Below, one piece after another: positions 28,637 to 37,352 of a stretch of DNA of 64,000 nucleotides (position 1 is its first letter; every line of letters starts with the position of its first letter). The notes below the pieces were generated by a model that ran no database searches, was not told the DNA's origin, and saw only the letters and a list, made by a program, of their open reading frames with translations. The stretch comes from Mycobacterium botniense. Lineage in GTDB: Bacteria > Actinomycetota > Actinomycetes > Mycobacteriales > Mycobacteriaceae. The position numbers were made by a program, and so were the translations under genes. The DNA lies in NCBI RefSeq assembly GCF_010723305.1, contig NZ_BLKW01000004.1, forward strand, positions 1,922,001 through 1,986,000, read 5' to 3'.

Positions 28637-30157
28637 CTACATCGCCACCCCGGCGTAACACAGCCCGAAACTTGCTTCGATGAAGGGAAAGTCGGTGAAA
28701 ACATCGCTGGCAAACACATCGTGGAAAAGCAGCATGTTGTGAAAGGACGCCGTCCGGGCGAAACAGCGCCCGATCACGCCGTCGCGGATCTCGAGGGCGT
28801 AGAGCACCTCTCCTTGCGGCGCCTCAGCCCACCCCAGGGCGAAACCGTCGGACACCGGCACCCTGGTCGCAATCGCAGGGTCAGACAGCGTTTTCAGCCG
28901 ATCACACGCCGCCTCAATCAACTCGACCGACGTCTCGATTTCCGCCCACCGAACCCGCAGCCGGGCCAGCACGTCACCGCCACCGTCGACCGTGGTGCCC
29001 GCGACCGTGGGCAGTTCGGTGTAGCCGTCGTAGGGTCGCCGACGGGCGTCGTCAGCGAGGCCAGCGGCGCGGCCCACCGGACCGAGCGCGCCATGCGACG
29101 CGGCCAAGGACGGATCTAGGCGCCCGGTGCCGCGCAAACGGTCCAGAAAAGACGCGTCGACCATCAGCGCCTCCCGATCCGCCCGAATCCGTTGAACGAT
29201 TGCCGCGAGTTGGCCGCACAACACCGCCGGGGACAGCGTCGGTTCGGCACGCACGCCGCCGACGCAGACGACTGAGCGACCAAACCTATTGCCGCACAGC
29301 CTCGATATCAAGCGCAGCACTGACTCCTTGTGCCACCCGAACCGGGAGAACGGAACGGCAAGGCCTGCAGCGTCACAAAGTCGCATCGCCACGTCGAGGT
29401 GATTGGCAATCCGCTCGAGTTCAGCATGGATCACCCGGATCAAACCAGCCCGTCGCGGCGGAGTTACCTGACCGAGTGTCTCGACGGCGTGCGTGAACGC
29501 CAACGCGTGAGCGACGGAGGCGACACCTTCGACACGTTCAGCGATCAGGATCCCGTCGGCCACGGGTAACGTCTCAAACCGCTTGGCAACCCCGCGGTGT
29601 TTATAGTGCGGACGGATATTCAGATGCGGGATATCCTCTCCCGGTGTTTCGATGAGAAATTCGATCGACTCGACAACCCCGGACCGCACCGGACCCAGCG
29701 GCAAGGTGAATACCCCGCCCCCGGTGACGTCAACCGGACCGTGCCGCTCGGTGGCGCGCGAATGACGACGCTTCTCGAGCGTTTCGGCGGCGGCATAGCC
29801 GGGTCGCGGTGAGGGGTGTCCGGGCTGGCGCGCTAGCAATAACGGGTCCAGCCGTGGATGGCCGACGGGCAGCACACCCGAAAGGTCGTGCATCGCACGC
29901 TCATACCAAAACGCTGCCGGAACTTGAGGTGTCAACGAGCGGTAGGACAGTGAGCCGTCTGCATCCGGTGTCAGCAAGGTCCGTAAGCAGCTCACAGCAC
30001 CGTCTCCGACCAGCAGAGCATGCAACTGTGCGGCATCTTGCCTGCGGGTGCTGTACAAGCCGGCGAATCGGTCACCGGTGGCGACACGCCCAGCTACCTG
30101 GGTATGCCATTCGCCCGGCCGCAAATCAACGACCCATGACGTGGCGGGGGCGCTCAT
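28637..30157 (-). CDS. hycE: HycE/NuoCD-like large subunit without [NiFe] cysteines
   Basis: 506 aa: an N-terminal NuoC-like part (about 1-115, with RAMHDLSGV) and a NuoD/HycE-like part that includes VTGGGVFTLPLGPVRSGVVES, RPHYKHRGVAKRFE and the large helical core. Catalytic [NiFe] subunits carry C-x2-C motifs near both ends. The proximal one is expected at LIAERVEGVASVAHA, where Glu and Ala stand at the Cys positions (checked in the DNA near 29515-29535). The distal one is also absent (FTDFPFIEASFGLCYAG). The protein thus resembles the energy-converting hydrogenase-related (Ehr) large subunits rather than a hydrogenase. The start overlaps hycQ by four bases. Confidence 0.88.
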   Translation of the reverse strand: MSAPATSWVVDLRPGEWHTQVAGRVATGDRFAGLYSTRRQDAAQLHALLVGDGAVSCLRTLLTPDADGSLSYRSLTPQVPAAFWYERAMHDLSGVLPVGHPRLDPLLLARQPGHPSPRPGYAAAETLEKRRHSRATERHGPVDVTGGGVFTLPLGPVRSGVVESIEFLIETPGEDIPHLNIRPHYKHRGVAKRFETLPVADGILIAERVEGVASVAHALAFTHAVETLGQVTPPRRAGLIRVIHAELERIANHLDVAMRLCDAAGLAVPFSRFGWHKESVLRLISRLCGNRFGRSVVCVGGVRAEPTLSPAVLCGQLAAIVQRIRADREALMVDASFLDRLRGTGRLDPSLAASHGALGPVGRAAGLADDARRRPYDGYTELPTVAGTTVDGGGDVLARLRVRWAEIETSVELIEAACDRLKTLSDPAIATRVPVSDGFALGWAEAPQGEVLYALEIRDGVIGRCFARTASFHNMLLFHDVFASDVFTDFPFIEASFGLCYAGVAM

Positions 30158-31647
30158 GACGCACCCGCCGCGAGTTCGGCGCTACCCCGGGTCAGCAGGT
30201 CAACCAGCTCTGCGGGTGGGGCCAGGCCCAGCACCAGCAGCACCACCACCCCGGCAACAACCGGCACGACCATCCAGCTGCTGGGCTCACCGCGGCTCGT
30301 CCCAACGCCCTGTGGCCCGGGGCGAAACAAGGCCCGTGTCGTCGCGACAGCCAGTCCGAGAAACGCCAAGGTGGCCAAACACACCAGCACCACAGCGGCG
30401 AAGTTGCGGCCCTCGGCGAATCCACCTGCCACGATCTGGAACTCGCTGCGAAACAGCCCAAACGGGGGCATTGCTGACAGCGCCGAGATCGTGGTTAAAA
30501 ACAACGGGCCCGACCAGGGCAGCCGCCCGATGCCGTCAGCCATGCGGCTGAGTTCCCTGGTGCCGAATTTTCGCACCAGCACACCAGCGCCCATGAATGC
30601 GTTACCTTTTGCGGCGGCATGCGCAAGAACGTGTAACAACACTCCCGACAGCGCCATGCGCACTCCGAAACTGACACCGATGGCCAGGATACCCATGTGC
30701 TCGATACTCGAATAAGCAAGCAGCCGTTTGATATTGCTCTGCTCGAGCAGATACAACGCTGCCAGCAAAAGCGACAACACGCCGAATATCAGCAGCACCT
30801 GTTGCGGGAAGCGGGGCCCGAGCGTGCCCACACTGATCTGATAGTAGCGCAGGATCGCGTACAGACTCACCGCCAGCAGCGATCCCGACAGCAAGGCTGA
30901 CGCCGGGGTGGGGGCTTCGGCGTGGGCGTCCGGAAGCCAGGTGTGCATCGGAAACAGGCCCACTTTGGTGCCATAACCGACGACTGCCAGGACGAAGGCC
31001 AAACGCACCGGTGTATGGGGGAATTGGGCAGATGCCTGGATCAACGGGTCTAATGCCAGGCTATACGACGGCCCCAGCACCGGTGACCCGGCGTAATACA
31101 GGAAGAGGGTGGCCAGCAGCGCGATGCCCAGTCCTGACGAGGCGATGAGCGCGTACTTCCAAGCGGCTTCGGTTGCTTCCCTCGTGTTGTCCAGCGCCAC
31201 CAGTAGCGCCGACACCACTGTGGTGATTTCGACGGCGATCCACAGCAAAGCAAGGTCGTTGACCAGCAGCGCCCAGATCATCGACCAGGAAAAGGCATTC
31301 AAGCCGAGATAGAACCGCCTGCTGTAGCGTGCGAAGATCTGCTGACGTGCGGCGGTATCAGCACGCACTATATGTTGGTCGCCGGCCAGGTAACCGACTG
31401 AGTAGATTGCCACGACAGCGTAGAGAAAACACGTGCTCAGCAGGAAGATTACCGACAGTGCATCGGCTCTCAGGTAGTGCATGACCATAACAGGGTGATT
31501 GAGGCTTGCCGGAATGAGGCTGACCGCAACTACGAAAGTGAGGATACCGCTCAACGACGTCACCGCCCCCGCGACATAGTGGGGCGCGCGGGTACATACG
31601 AGCCCAGCGGCCAACGGCAGTATCAGCAGAAGCACCATCGACATCAA
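30154..31647 (-). CDS. hycQ: HycQ/HyfF-like antiporter-type membrane subunit
   Basis: 497 aa, about 14 transmembrane helices, NuoN/HyfF class. Recognisable family stretches are NAFSWSMIWALLVND, WIAVEITTVVSALLVALDNT, KVGLFPMHTWLPDAHAEAPTPASALLSG (with the conserved Lys and His), LEQSNIKRLLAYSSIEHMGI and the later HAAAKGNAFM helix. It is predicted to be a second ion-conducting subunit of the complex. The stop overlaps hycE and its start is adjacent to the hycP stop. Corresponds in type to Mtb Rv0086. Confidence 0.9.
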   Translation of the reverse strand: MMSMVLLLILPLAAGLVCTRAPHYVAGAVTSLSGILTFVVAVSLIPASLNHPVMVMHYLRADALSVIFLLSTCFLYAVVAIYSVGYLAGDQHIVRADTAARQQIFARYSRRFYLGLNAFSWSMIWALLVNDLALLWIAVEITTVVSALLVALDNTREATEAAWKYALIASSGLGIALLATLFLYYAGSPVLGPSYSLALDPLIQASAQFPHTPVRLAFVLAVVGYGTKVGLFPMHTWLPDAHAEAPTPASALLSGSLLAVSLYAILRYYQISVGTLGPRFPQQVLLIFGVLSLLLAALYLLEQSNIKRLLAYSSIEHMGILAIGVSFGVRMALSGVLLHVLAHAAAKGNAFMGAGVLVRKFGTRELSRMADGIGRLPWSGPLFLTTISALSAMPPFGLFRSEFQIVAGGFAEGRNFAAVVLVCLATLAFLGLAVATTRALFRPGPQGVGTSRGEPSSWMVVPVVAGVVVLLVLGLAPPAELVDLLTRGSAELAAGAS

Positions 31648-32331
31648 CTACCCCCTGAGCCGATCAAGTGCTGCGGTGGACAATGTCTGTGCCCGTCGGT
31701 GATGGGTACGCGCCAGCAGTCCGAATACCCCAACTGCCACCAAGAGATCGAACAAGAACGCTACCTCGAGCAGAAGCGGCATTCCCGCGGCGACTACCAA
31801 ACTGGCCAGCGAAGCCCCGTTTTCCAGTGAGAAGAAACCGATTGCCTGGCTGACGACGTCGCGACGAACGATCATCAGGACGAACGCGACCAGCACAACC
31901 GACATTGCCAGGCTCAACGCGATGGTGGGGAGCACTTCGGAACTGATCCCGAGCGCCCCGACAGCGAAAAACCCGAACGTGGCGACTGCGATCGAGATCA
32001 GCACAGCGTTGGCGACACCGACCGCACCGCTGTCCGCGATGGCGTCGGGGGCTTCACGGAGCAGGCGAACGATCAGCACTGGCACCGCGATAACTTTGAG
32101 AAGCAGCGAAAGAACAGCCAGAGCGTACAGTTCGGGAACATTGTGGCCGAAAGCGACCACTGCGGCCAACACACTGACTGCCAACGATTGGGCGGCATAA
32201 AGGCGCACCTGCCCGCGCAGTAGTGCCTGGCGCAGCATCCCGAACTCCAAGAGCAGCACAAGCAGCGCTAATGTGCTGGCTGTTCCGCCGAAGACGGTGG
32301 GAACCACCTGCGTGTACGCCAACATAGTCAT
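31648..32331 (-). CDS. hycP: HycP/HyfE-like membrane subunit
   Basis: 227-aa hydrophobic protein with about seven predicted helices, comparable to HyfE and Mtb Rv0085. It has the family order of a helix rich in Leu/Val, a polar loop (RLLREAPDAIADSG), and FFSLENGASLASLVVAAGMPLLLEVAFLFDLLVAV, which recalls the NuoK-type region with buried Glu residues used in proton pathways. It ends one base before hycQ and overlaps hycD by four bases. Confidence 0.87.
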   Translation of the reverse strand: MTMLAYTQVVPTVFGGTASTLALLVLLLEFGMLRQALLRGQVRLYAAQSLAVSVLAAVVAFGHNVPELYALAVLSLLLKVIAVPVLIVRLLREAPDAIADSGAVGVANAVLISIAVATFGFFAVGALGISSEVLPTIALSLAMSVVLVAFVLMIVRRDVVSQAIGFFSLENGASLASLVVAAGMPLLLEVAFLFDLLVAVGVFGLLARTHHRRAQTLSTAALDRLRG

Positions 32332-33287
32332 CCGCCTCCAAGGTAGAGGCTGAGCACAGCCAATACCGCCAACAACAATGCAGCCGAGACGAATTCAGTA
32401 ATCTTGAATAGACGCAACTTCGCGTAACTGTTGTCCAGCACGGCCACCACACACCCCAGCAGCGCAGCCTTAGCCAGCATGGCCGGGATGGCGAGCCCAA
32501 CCCCGGCCGCGGACCTGTTCGACGCCAGACCCCATGGGGCGACGAAAACATTGAGGAATATCGCATAAAGTACCAGCTGTTTGGCCGCGGAACCCCATTG
32601 CAATAGAGCTAGATCAGGTCCGGAGTACTCGAAAGTGCAGCCAGATTCAATCATTCCAAATTCTGTTGTCCCGGTGTGCGTCGCGATAGGTATCCGCCCG
32701 GTCTCGTACAGGATCACCATGAATAGGGCAGCCGAGGCGAGCAGGTGCGCGGGACGCACGAGCTGATTGGGCCCGCTGCGCAGTGTGGCGCTGAGAACAT
32801 AGGGAAAATCGGTTCGCGTTATTAGTGCCACCGTGAAAAAGACCAGCAGCATGACCGGTTCAGTGATTGCGGCGAACGTTTTCGCGCGGCTGGACGCCAA
32901 TTGAGCGTAGGAATCACCGGTTTCAGCTGCTGCAGCAGCAATCAGGAAGCTCGCAAACGCCAGGATCAGTCCGCCGCCCAGGATATCGCCCATATAGCCG
33001 AGCGGCAGCGGGTAGCTGGTCAGCACTGGAATAAGCATCGGAACCGTGAGATAACACGCGAAAGAAACCACCGGCGTGAGACGGAAGAGCACGCTGGCGT
33101 CACGCGGAACCAGGGATTCCTTGCCGAAAAGCTTCACCACATCGAAGTAGGGCTGAAGAATCCGGGGACCGCGGCGACCTCGCAGCCGCGCCTCTGCCCA
33201 CGCGATGAACCCGCTGACGCCCGGCGCGCCCGCCGCGACCGTGAGCACCTGACAAGCCTGAACAAGCGGTAACGGCAGATCCATCAT
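32328..33287 (-). CDS. hycD: HycD/NuoH-like membrane subunit
   Basis: 319 aa, eight or so transmembrane helices, NuoH/HycD family (Mtb Rv0084 type). The marker EARLRGRRGPRILQPYFDVVKLFGKE is the cytoplasmic loop contacting the soluble arm, and ETGRIPIATHTGTTEFGMIE carries the charged residues that line the quinone or coupling site. It is the first gene of the operon; upstream DNA to 33304 holds no obvious ArsR-type regulator gene, unlike Rv0081 in Mtb. Gene order here (D-P-Q-E-NuoB-B) also differs from Mtb. Confidence 0.9.
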   Translation of the reverse strand: MMDLPLPLVQACQVLTVAAGAPGVSGFIAWAEARLRGRRGPRILQPYFDVVKLFGKESLVPRDASVLFRLTPVVSFACYLTVPMLIPVLTSYPLPLGYMGDILGGGLILAFASFLIAAAAAETGDSYAQLASSRAKTFAAITEPVMLLVFFTVALITRTDFPYVLSATLRSGPNQLVRPAHLLASAALFMVILYETGRIPIATHTGTTEFGMIESGCTFEYSGPDLALLQWGSAAKQLVLYAIFLNVFVAPWGLASNRSAAGVGLAIPAMLAKAALLGCVVAVLDNSYAKLRLFKITEFVSAALLLAVLAVLSLYLGGG

Positions 33288-34062
33288 CGGCCACGGCGTT
33301 TCAGGTGCCGCTGACTGCCCTCCGCCCCGCGGGACTTGCGCACAGTAGCGTCGCAGCAGATCATGCCGAAGTGGATTTCGGTACCGCGATCATCACCCCG
33401 CAACGGTCGCCGCACCAGGCTCGGCCGAAAAAAGGCACACGACACCTGCGACTCCTCAGTTCGCAGGTGCCATCAGCCCTTGTGGCGGTTCGGAAGACGT
33501 GCTCCCGGCGGGCTCCATCGCCAACCCCAGTTAACCAATGGCGCTCCGTTTGGTCAAGCCGACAGCGATGTGCGCCCCGGCGCTAGCCGGCTGACTCGGT
33601 GAAATCCAACTGGTTGTGGTCGCTGTGGTGCCGCTCCTGACCCGGGTATCCCGCCATGTCGAACACCGCACCGACGCGGTGATCCCCGCGACAGTCGTCG
33701 GCAAACCAGAACCTCAGTCGAGGGCGTGGGCTATTTTGGGAACTGGAGCCCGTTGATCCCGCTGTCGCTGACGTGCGTGCAAGGACCGCCTCCGAGCGGG
33801 TCGCTCAGACCCGCTTCAGCGAAGTTGTTCGCAATCGAGAACGCGAAAGGCTTATGGTTTTCAGGCAGGCCACTGAGGAGTTCGGCGTGGTTGTTCCGCA
33901 TGGCGGGTTCCCCGCGGTCTGGCCGATAACCCCCGTCCAACAGCCCGATTCCGCTCTCTCAGCGGCCGTGGGCCTTGTGGCGGCGGGAACGGCCGGACGA
34001 ACTCGATTGCACCGCAGTAATCGCCCCCTCTATCTCGCCACCGGATCCCCGGGTGGTGCGCG
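33288..34062. other. Intergenic region without firm genes
   Basis: Lies between the divergent hyc operon and the phosphatase gene. Several short frames exist. The minus-strand frame 33731-33940 (69 codons) has a protein-like composition, e.g. SIANNFAEAGLSDPLGGG, and might be a gene remnant; the plus frame 33773-34066 overlaps it and the phosphatase start. Neither is called. The hyc promoter should lie within the first 200 bases. Confidence 0.35.
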
Positions 34063-34632
34063 GTGACCAGCGGCGTGAGACGCGTTTACCTGGCCCGGCA
34101 CGGGCGTACCGCTTTCAACGCCGACGGGCGACTGCGCGGACACAGCGACCCCCCGTTGGACGACGTCGGTACCGCGGAAGCGGCACGACTCGCCGATGCG
34201 CTCGCCAGCAAACGCCCCGGCGCGGTGGTCTCCAGTCCGCTGCAACGCGCCGTTGCGACCGCGCAGGCCATCGCTGCCGCCGCCGGACTGCCGGTCACGG
34301 TCGATGGTCGGCTCATTGACCGTGATTACGGATCGGCCACTGGCCTACGTCCCGATGAGGTCGAACACCGCTACGGCAGCGTGGAATCGGCTCCTGGAGT
34401 CGAGTCCCTCGCGTCCCTGGCCCAGCGAGCGCACCGCGGTTTTCTGGAGCTGGTCAGCGAATTCAGGCAGCAAGCTATTGTCCTGGTGTCGCATGACGCA
34501 TTCAATCGGGCACTGCTGGCCCGGCTCGATCCGTCCTTGAGCCACGTGGGCCAGCGAACCGCGTGCTGGAACCAACTCAGCCTCATCGACGGTGTGTGGC
34601 GGGTGGATGCCTACGACCGGAAACCCGAATAG
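34063..34632 (+). CDS. Histidine phosphatase (phosphoglycerate mutase-like)
   Basis: 189 aa, branch 1 of the histidine phosphatase superfamily. The catalytic motif is YLARHGRTAFN, with His in RHG; the second Arg is in VVSSPLQRAVATAQAI; the acid is in LIDRDYGSATGLRPDEV (a D rather than the more usual E); the second His is in IVLVSHDAFNRALLAR. Such enzymes hydrolyse phosphomonoesters; the substrate cannot be told. The GTG at 34063 gives the standard N-terminus. Stands alone between the hyc operon and the PE/PPE region. Confidence 0.88.
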   Translation: MTSGVRRVYLARHGRTAFNADGRLRGHSDPPLDDVGTAEAARLADALASKRPGAVVSSPLQRAVATAQAIAAAAGLPVTVDGRLIDRDYGSATGLRPDEVEHRYGSVESAPGVESLASLAQRAHRGFLELVSEFRQQAIVLVSHDAFNRALLARLDPSLSHVGQRTACWNQLSLIDGVWRVDAYDRKPE

Positions 34633-35342
34633 CCTGCCGCGCGAATGCGACGGTGGACTCACGACGATTCTTGGAATGCTTTGTTAGACACGCCTCTTGC
34701 CTGACAGATACCCCGACAGATCTCCCGGCACGGTCGGCGACATTCGCGGTTCGGCGATCCCCCGCCTCATGCCGCCATGGCTCGTCAACGCCCCGGACGC
34801 CACTGCACCGCGCGGATGTTTGCGTATGGATTAGCTTTCGGCTAACCTAAAGGCAGGCGATGGGGCTCGCCACAACCGCCACCTCTGGCTAATAGCCTCT
34901 ACCCCGTGCGATGACACGTGGTGGAGGAGGTGACAGCGAGAGTGGCGTGTTTCATCAGAGTCGCGATCTTTCGTTCCGGCGTGATAGCGGATTGCGAGAC
35001 GTCGGCAGCACCGATTTCCCTGGGCCGAAGCCAAGTCCACGTATCGGCTCGCTACCGGCGCACCCGCGGTGTTGCGTCACGCGTCCCACCAGCGGGCGGC
35101 AGTCCTGAATCGGCGCCGCCACGTGGTTCGCGAATTTTACTGTGTTTCCATCGTTTTCGGTCTCCCCGAAACCGCTGCGTGCGACTGCCGCCCACGCACC
35201 ATGAAACCCATAGCGGCATGCTCGCCACCGGGTGTTCATCAATGGATTCCACCAACGGGATTCGGGACCGCCGGTGCGGGCGAGGGCGCACGAATCAACC
35301 TGCTCGACACCCCCCGACACGGTGCTTTATCGGAGGATGACC
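34633..35342. other. Gene-poor region with riboswitch-like element
   Basis: Apart from the fluoride-riboswitch-like element at 34856-34903, no gene is supported. Frames after the element (to 35340) have biased composition and no fluoride channel (CrcB/Fluc) or other membrane protein can be read in them. The PE gene at 35343 follows with a GGAGG site. Confidence 0.45.
34856..34903 (+). ncRNA. Fluoride (crcB) riboswitch-like aptamer 1
   Basis: Matches the crcB motif as remembered: a GGCG/CGCC hairpin whose loop starts with AUG, then the conserved ACCGCC joining region, a short hairpin closed by GCC/GGC, the GGCTAATAG segment and CTACC at the end. The loop bases GGGGCT can pair with AGCCTC downstream, giving the pseudoknot that defines the family. 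The next gene downstream is the PE gene about 440 bases away; no fluoride exporter is visible. Confidence 0.7.
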
Positions 35343-35642
35343 ATGTCTTTTGTCACGACCCAACCGGAAATGCTGGCAGCAGCCGCCAGTGACTTGCACG
35401 CTATTGGCGCTGAGATGAACGCGCATAATACGGCCGCAGCGCTCCCCACTACCGGAGTCGTCCCGGCCGCGGCCAACGAGGTGTCGGCAATGACTGCCAT
35501 GCAGTTTGGCGCGCACGCGCAGATGTATCAAGGGGTCAGCGCCCCGGCCGCAGCCGTTCACGAGATGTTTGTCAGCACGCTCGTCGCCAGTGCTGGTTCC
35601 TACGCGGCGAGCGAAGCCGCCAATACGATCGCAGTTCGCTAA
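35343..35642 (+). CDS. PE family protein
   Basis: 99 aa, only the PE domain: SFVTTQPEMLAAAASDLHAIGAEM with the Pro-Glu motif at residues 8-9, two long helices and the end at the YxxxD/E-type region (SYAASEAANT). PE proteins pair with PPE proteins and are secreted by ESX type VII systems. The PPE gene starts 12 bases later, so this is a classical PE-PPE pair. ATG 35343 has a GGAGG site; an upstream in-frame start would disturb the domain. Confidence 0.93.
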   Translation: MSFVTTQPEMLAAAASDLHAIGAEMNAHNTAAALPTTGVVPAAANEVSAMTAMQFGAHAQMYQGVSAPAAAVHEMFVSTLVASAGSYAASEAANTIAVR

Positions 35643-35654
35643 CGGAGCAGCGCA

Positions 35655-36977
35655 ATGGATTTCGGGACGTTACCGCCGGAGATTAATTCTGGCCGGATGT
35701 ATGCGGGACCAGGTTCGGGACCGATGCTGGCCGCTGCCGCGGCCTGGGACGCACTGGCGACCGAGCTGCACTCCACGGCGACTGCCTACGGGTCAGTGAT
35801 CTCCGGGCTGACCACCGGACCGTGGCTAGGGCCTGCGTCGGCGTCGATGGCGGCCGCCGCCGCTCCCTACCTGGAATGGCTGCGCACCACGGCAATACAG
35901 GCCGAGCAGACCGCGACCCAGGCCCGGGCTGCAGCAGCCGCCTACGAGGCGGCATTCGCGATGACGGTACCGCCGCCGGTGATCGCGGCCAACCGCAGCC
36001 TGTTGATGGTGCTGATCGCCACGAATCTGCTGGGCCAGAACACCCCGGCGATCGCAGCCACCGAAGCCCATTATGCGGAAATGTGGGCCCAAGACGCAGC
36101 CGCTATGTATGGGTACGCCGGCCACTCCGCTGCGGCCTCGGCGTTGACGCCGTTCACTTCGCCTGTGCCGACCACGAATCCGGCGGGACCGGCCAACCAG
36201 GCTGCTGCCGTCATCCATGCTGCCGGGACGTCGGCAGGGATCCAGTCCGCGGCACTCATGTCGGCAATCCCGCAAGCGCTGCAGAGCCTTGCAGCGCCGA
36301 CGGCGGTATCCTCGGCCGCGGCGCCGGTGTCCGTGCTCGCCGCGATTCCGGCGTCGGTCGACATTCCGGCCGCGAGCGCCGCCGTGGGTGCGTCGACGAC
36401 GAGCGCATCCGCGTCGTTTACCTCGGCCAGCTACTCGGCCACGGGGTTAGCTGTCACCGAGCAGCTGGCGGCCAGCGAAGCGGCCCAAGGGGCGATTCGT
36501 GGCGGAGCGGCGGGACCGGTCAGCGGACTCGGACCGATGTCCTCGGCGGCCCCGGGAGTGGGCACTGCCACTTCGGTGTCTGGCAGCATGGGCAGGGCCT
36601 CCATGGTCGGGGCGTTGTCGGTGCCGCAAGCCTGGACCGTCACCGCCTTGCCCGCCAGGCTGGTCGCGACGCAGTTGCCAACCACGAGCCTCGGCGCCGC
36701 GCCTGCGGCCGCACCGAGCGGCGCGGGAAACCTGTTCAGCGACATGGCTGTAGCGGGGATGGCCGGGCGCGCCCTGGGCGGCACGACGGGCCTGGGCCGG
36801 CGCGCGGAGCGGGTCGAGACGACGAGCCGCGCACGCCCTGCCGATCCACAGCGGCCGGCGGGCAGTCGAGTGAGCTCTCTCGCTGCTGAACTGCGCGAAC
36901 TCGCTGAACTCCGCGATTCCGGGATATTGACCGAAGAGGAATTCAGTGAGCAGAAACGGCGTGTTCTCGGTGCTTGA
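35655..36977 (+). CDS. PPE family protein with C-terminal SHOCT-like domain
   Basis: 440 aa. The PPE domain (1-180) has LPPEIN at the start, a WxG turn region and the EspG-binding tip; the PPE-SVP motif is at [12 protein letters not shown] (about 320). The tail after residue ~400 ([32 protein letters not shown]) is a SHOCT domain: Leu-rich helix, G-I-L-T turn, E-E-F-x2-Q-K helix. SHOCT is normally a short interaction or oligomerisation module at the end of membrane and secreted proteins and is unusual on PPE proteins. Forms a pair with the PE gene and is likely exported with it. Confidence 0.93.
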   Translation: MDFGTLPPEINSGRMYAGPGSGPMLAAAAAWDALATELHSTATAYGSVISGLTTGPWLGPASASMAAAAAPYLEWLRTTAIQAEQTATQARAAAAAYEAAFAMTVPPPVIAANRSLLMVLIATNLLGQNTPAIAATEAHYAEMWAQDAAAMYGYAGHSAAASALTPFTSPVPTTNPAGPANQAAAVIHAAGTSAGIQSAALMSAIPQALQSLAAPTAVSSAAAPVSVLAAIPASVDIPAASAAVGASTTSASASFTSASYSATGLAVTEQLAASEAAQGAIRGGAAGPVSGLGPMSSAAPGVGTATSVSGSMGRASMVGALSVPQAWTVTALPARLVATQLPTTSLGAAPAAAPSGAGNLFSDMAVAGMAGRALGGTTGLGRRAERVETTSRARPADPQRPAGSRVSSLAAELRELAELRDSGILTEEEFSEQKRRVLGA

Positions 36978-37019
36978 TGACACCTCGATTTCTCTGTCAC
37001 AGTCACAGGAGGCCTGAAA

Positions 37020-37352
37020 ATGCTCAAGGGAGCAACGCTCGCCGCTGGCCTGGCCGTCGCCGCGGTGTGTCTGGCCGCGCCCGCCGCCGCCAGCGAGTCG
37101 GGATACCTGGCCCGGCTGGATAAGGCTCAGGTCAGCCATATGTCGCCCGAGGACGCCCTCCATTGGGGTTACGCTGCCTGCGACTCATTGCGCAACGGCA
37201 CGCCGGTGCGGTCGACGATCGACATGCTCAAAAACGCCGGTGGTTTCAGCGGTCGTCACGCCGGGACCGTTGTGGGGGCCGCCGCGAGCGAACTGTGCCC
37301 AGACCAGTACCAGAACGTGATGGATTGGGCCCATGCCCAGACCGGCGCGTAG
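37020..37352 (+). CDS. Secreted DUF732-type protein
   Basis: 110 aa with a signal peptide (LAAGLAVAAVCLAAPAAAS, cleavage near residue 25) and a small helical domain with two Cys (YAACDSL and SELCPDQY) likely to form a disulfide. The arrangement with a G-x-S/T-P...I..L and final 'C-P' segment is characteristic of DUF732 proteins, a large actinobacterial secreted family of unknown role. AGGAGG lies seven bases before the ATG. It follows the PE-PPE pair by 43 bases and may be cotranscribed. Confidence 0.85.
   Translation: MLKGATLAAGLAVAAVCLAAPAAASESGYLARLDKAQVSHMSPEDALHWGYAACDSLRNGTPVRSTIDMLKNAGGFSGRHAGTVVGAAASELCPDQYQNVMDWAHAQTGA

Noticed and set aside
25815..33287. Functional formate hydrogenlyase / [NiFe] hydrogenase 4
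   Set aside because: The Cys motifs needed for the NiFe centre and the N2-type cluster are absent in the HycE-like and NuoB-like proteins, and no maturation (hyp) genes are in the window.
33773..34066. 97-codon frame overlapping the start of the histidine phosphatase
   Set aside because: No ribosome binding site, low-complexity tail and a conflicting frame on the other strand.
34856..34903. M-box (ykoK) magnesium riboswitch upstream of PE/PPE genes
   Set aside because: M-box elements occur before some mycobacterial PE/PPE genes, but the short GGCG/CGCC hairpin with an AUG loop and the loop-3' pseudoknot fit the crcB pattern and not the long three-helix M-box.
36431..37163. Long minus-strand frames inside PPE and other GC-rich genes
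   Set aside because: They mirror the codon periodicity of the real plus-strand genes and carry no motifs.
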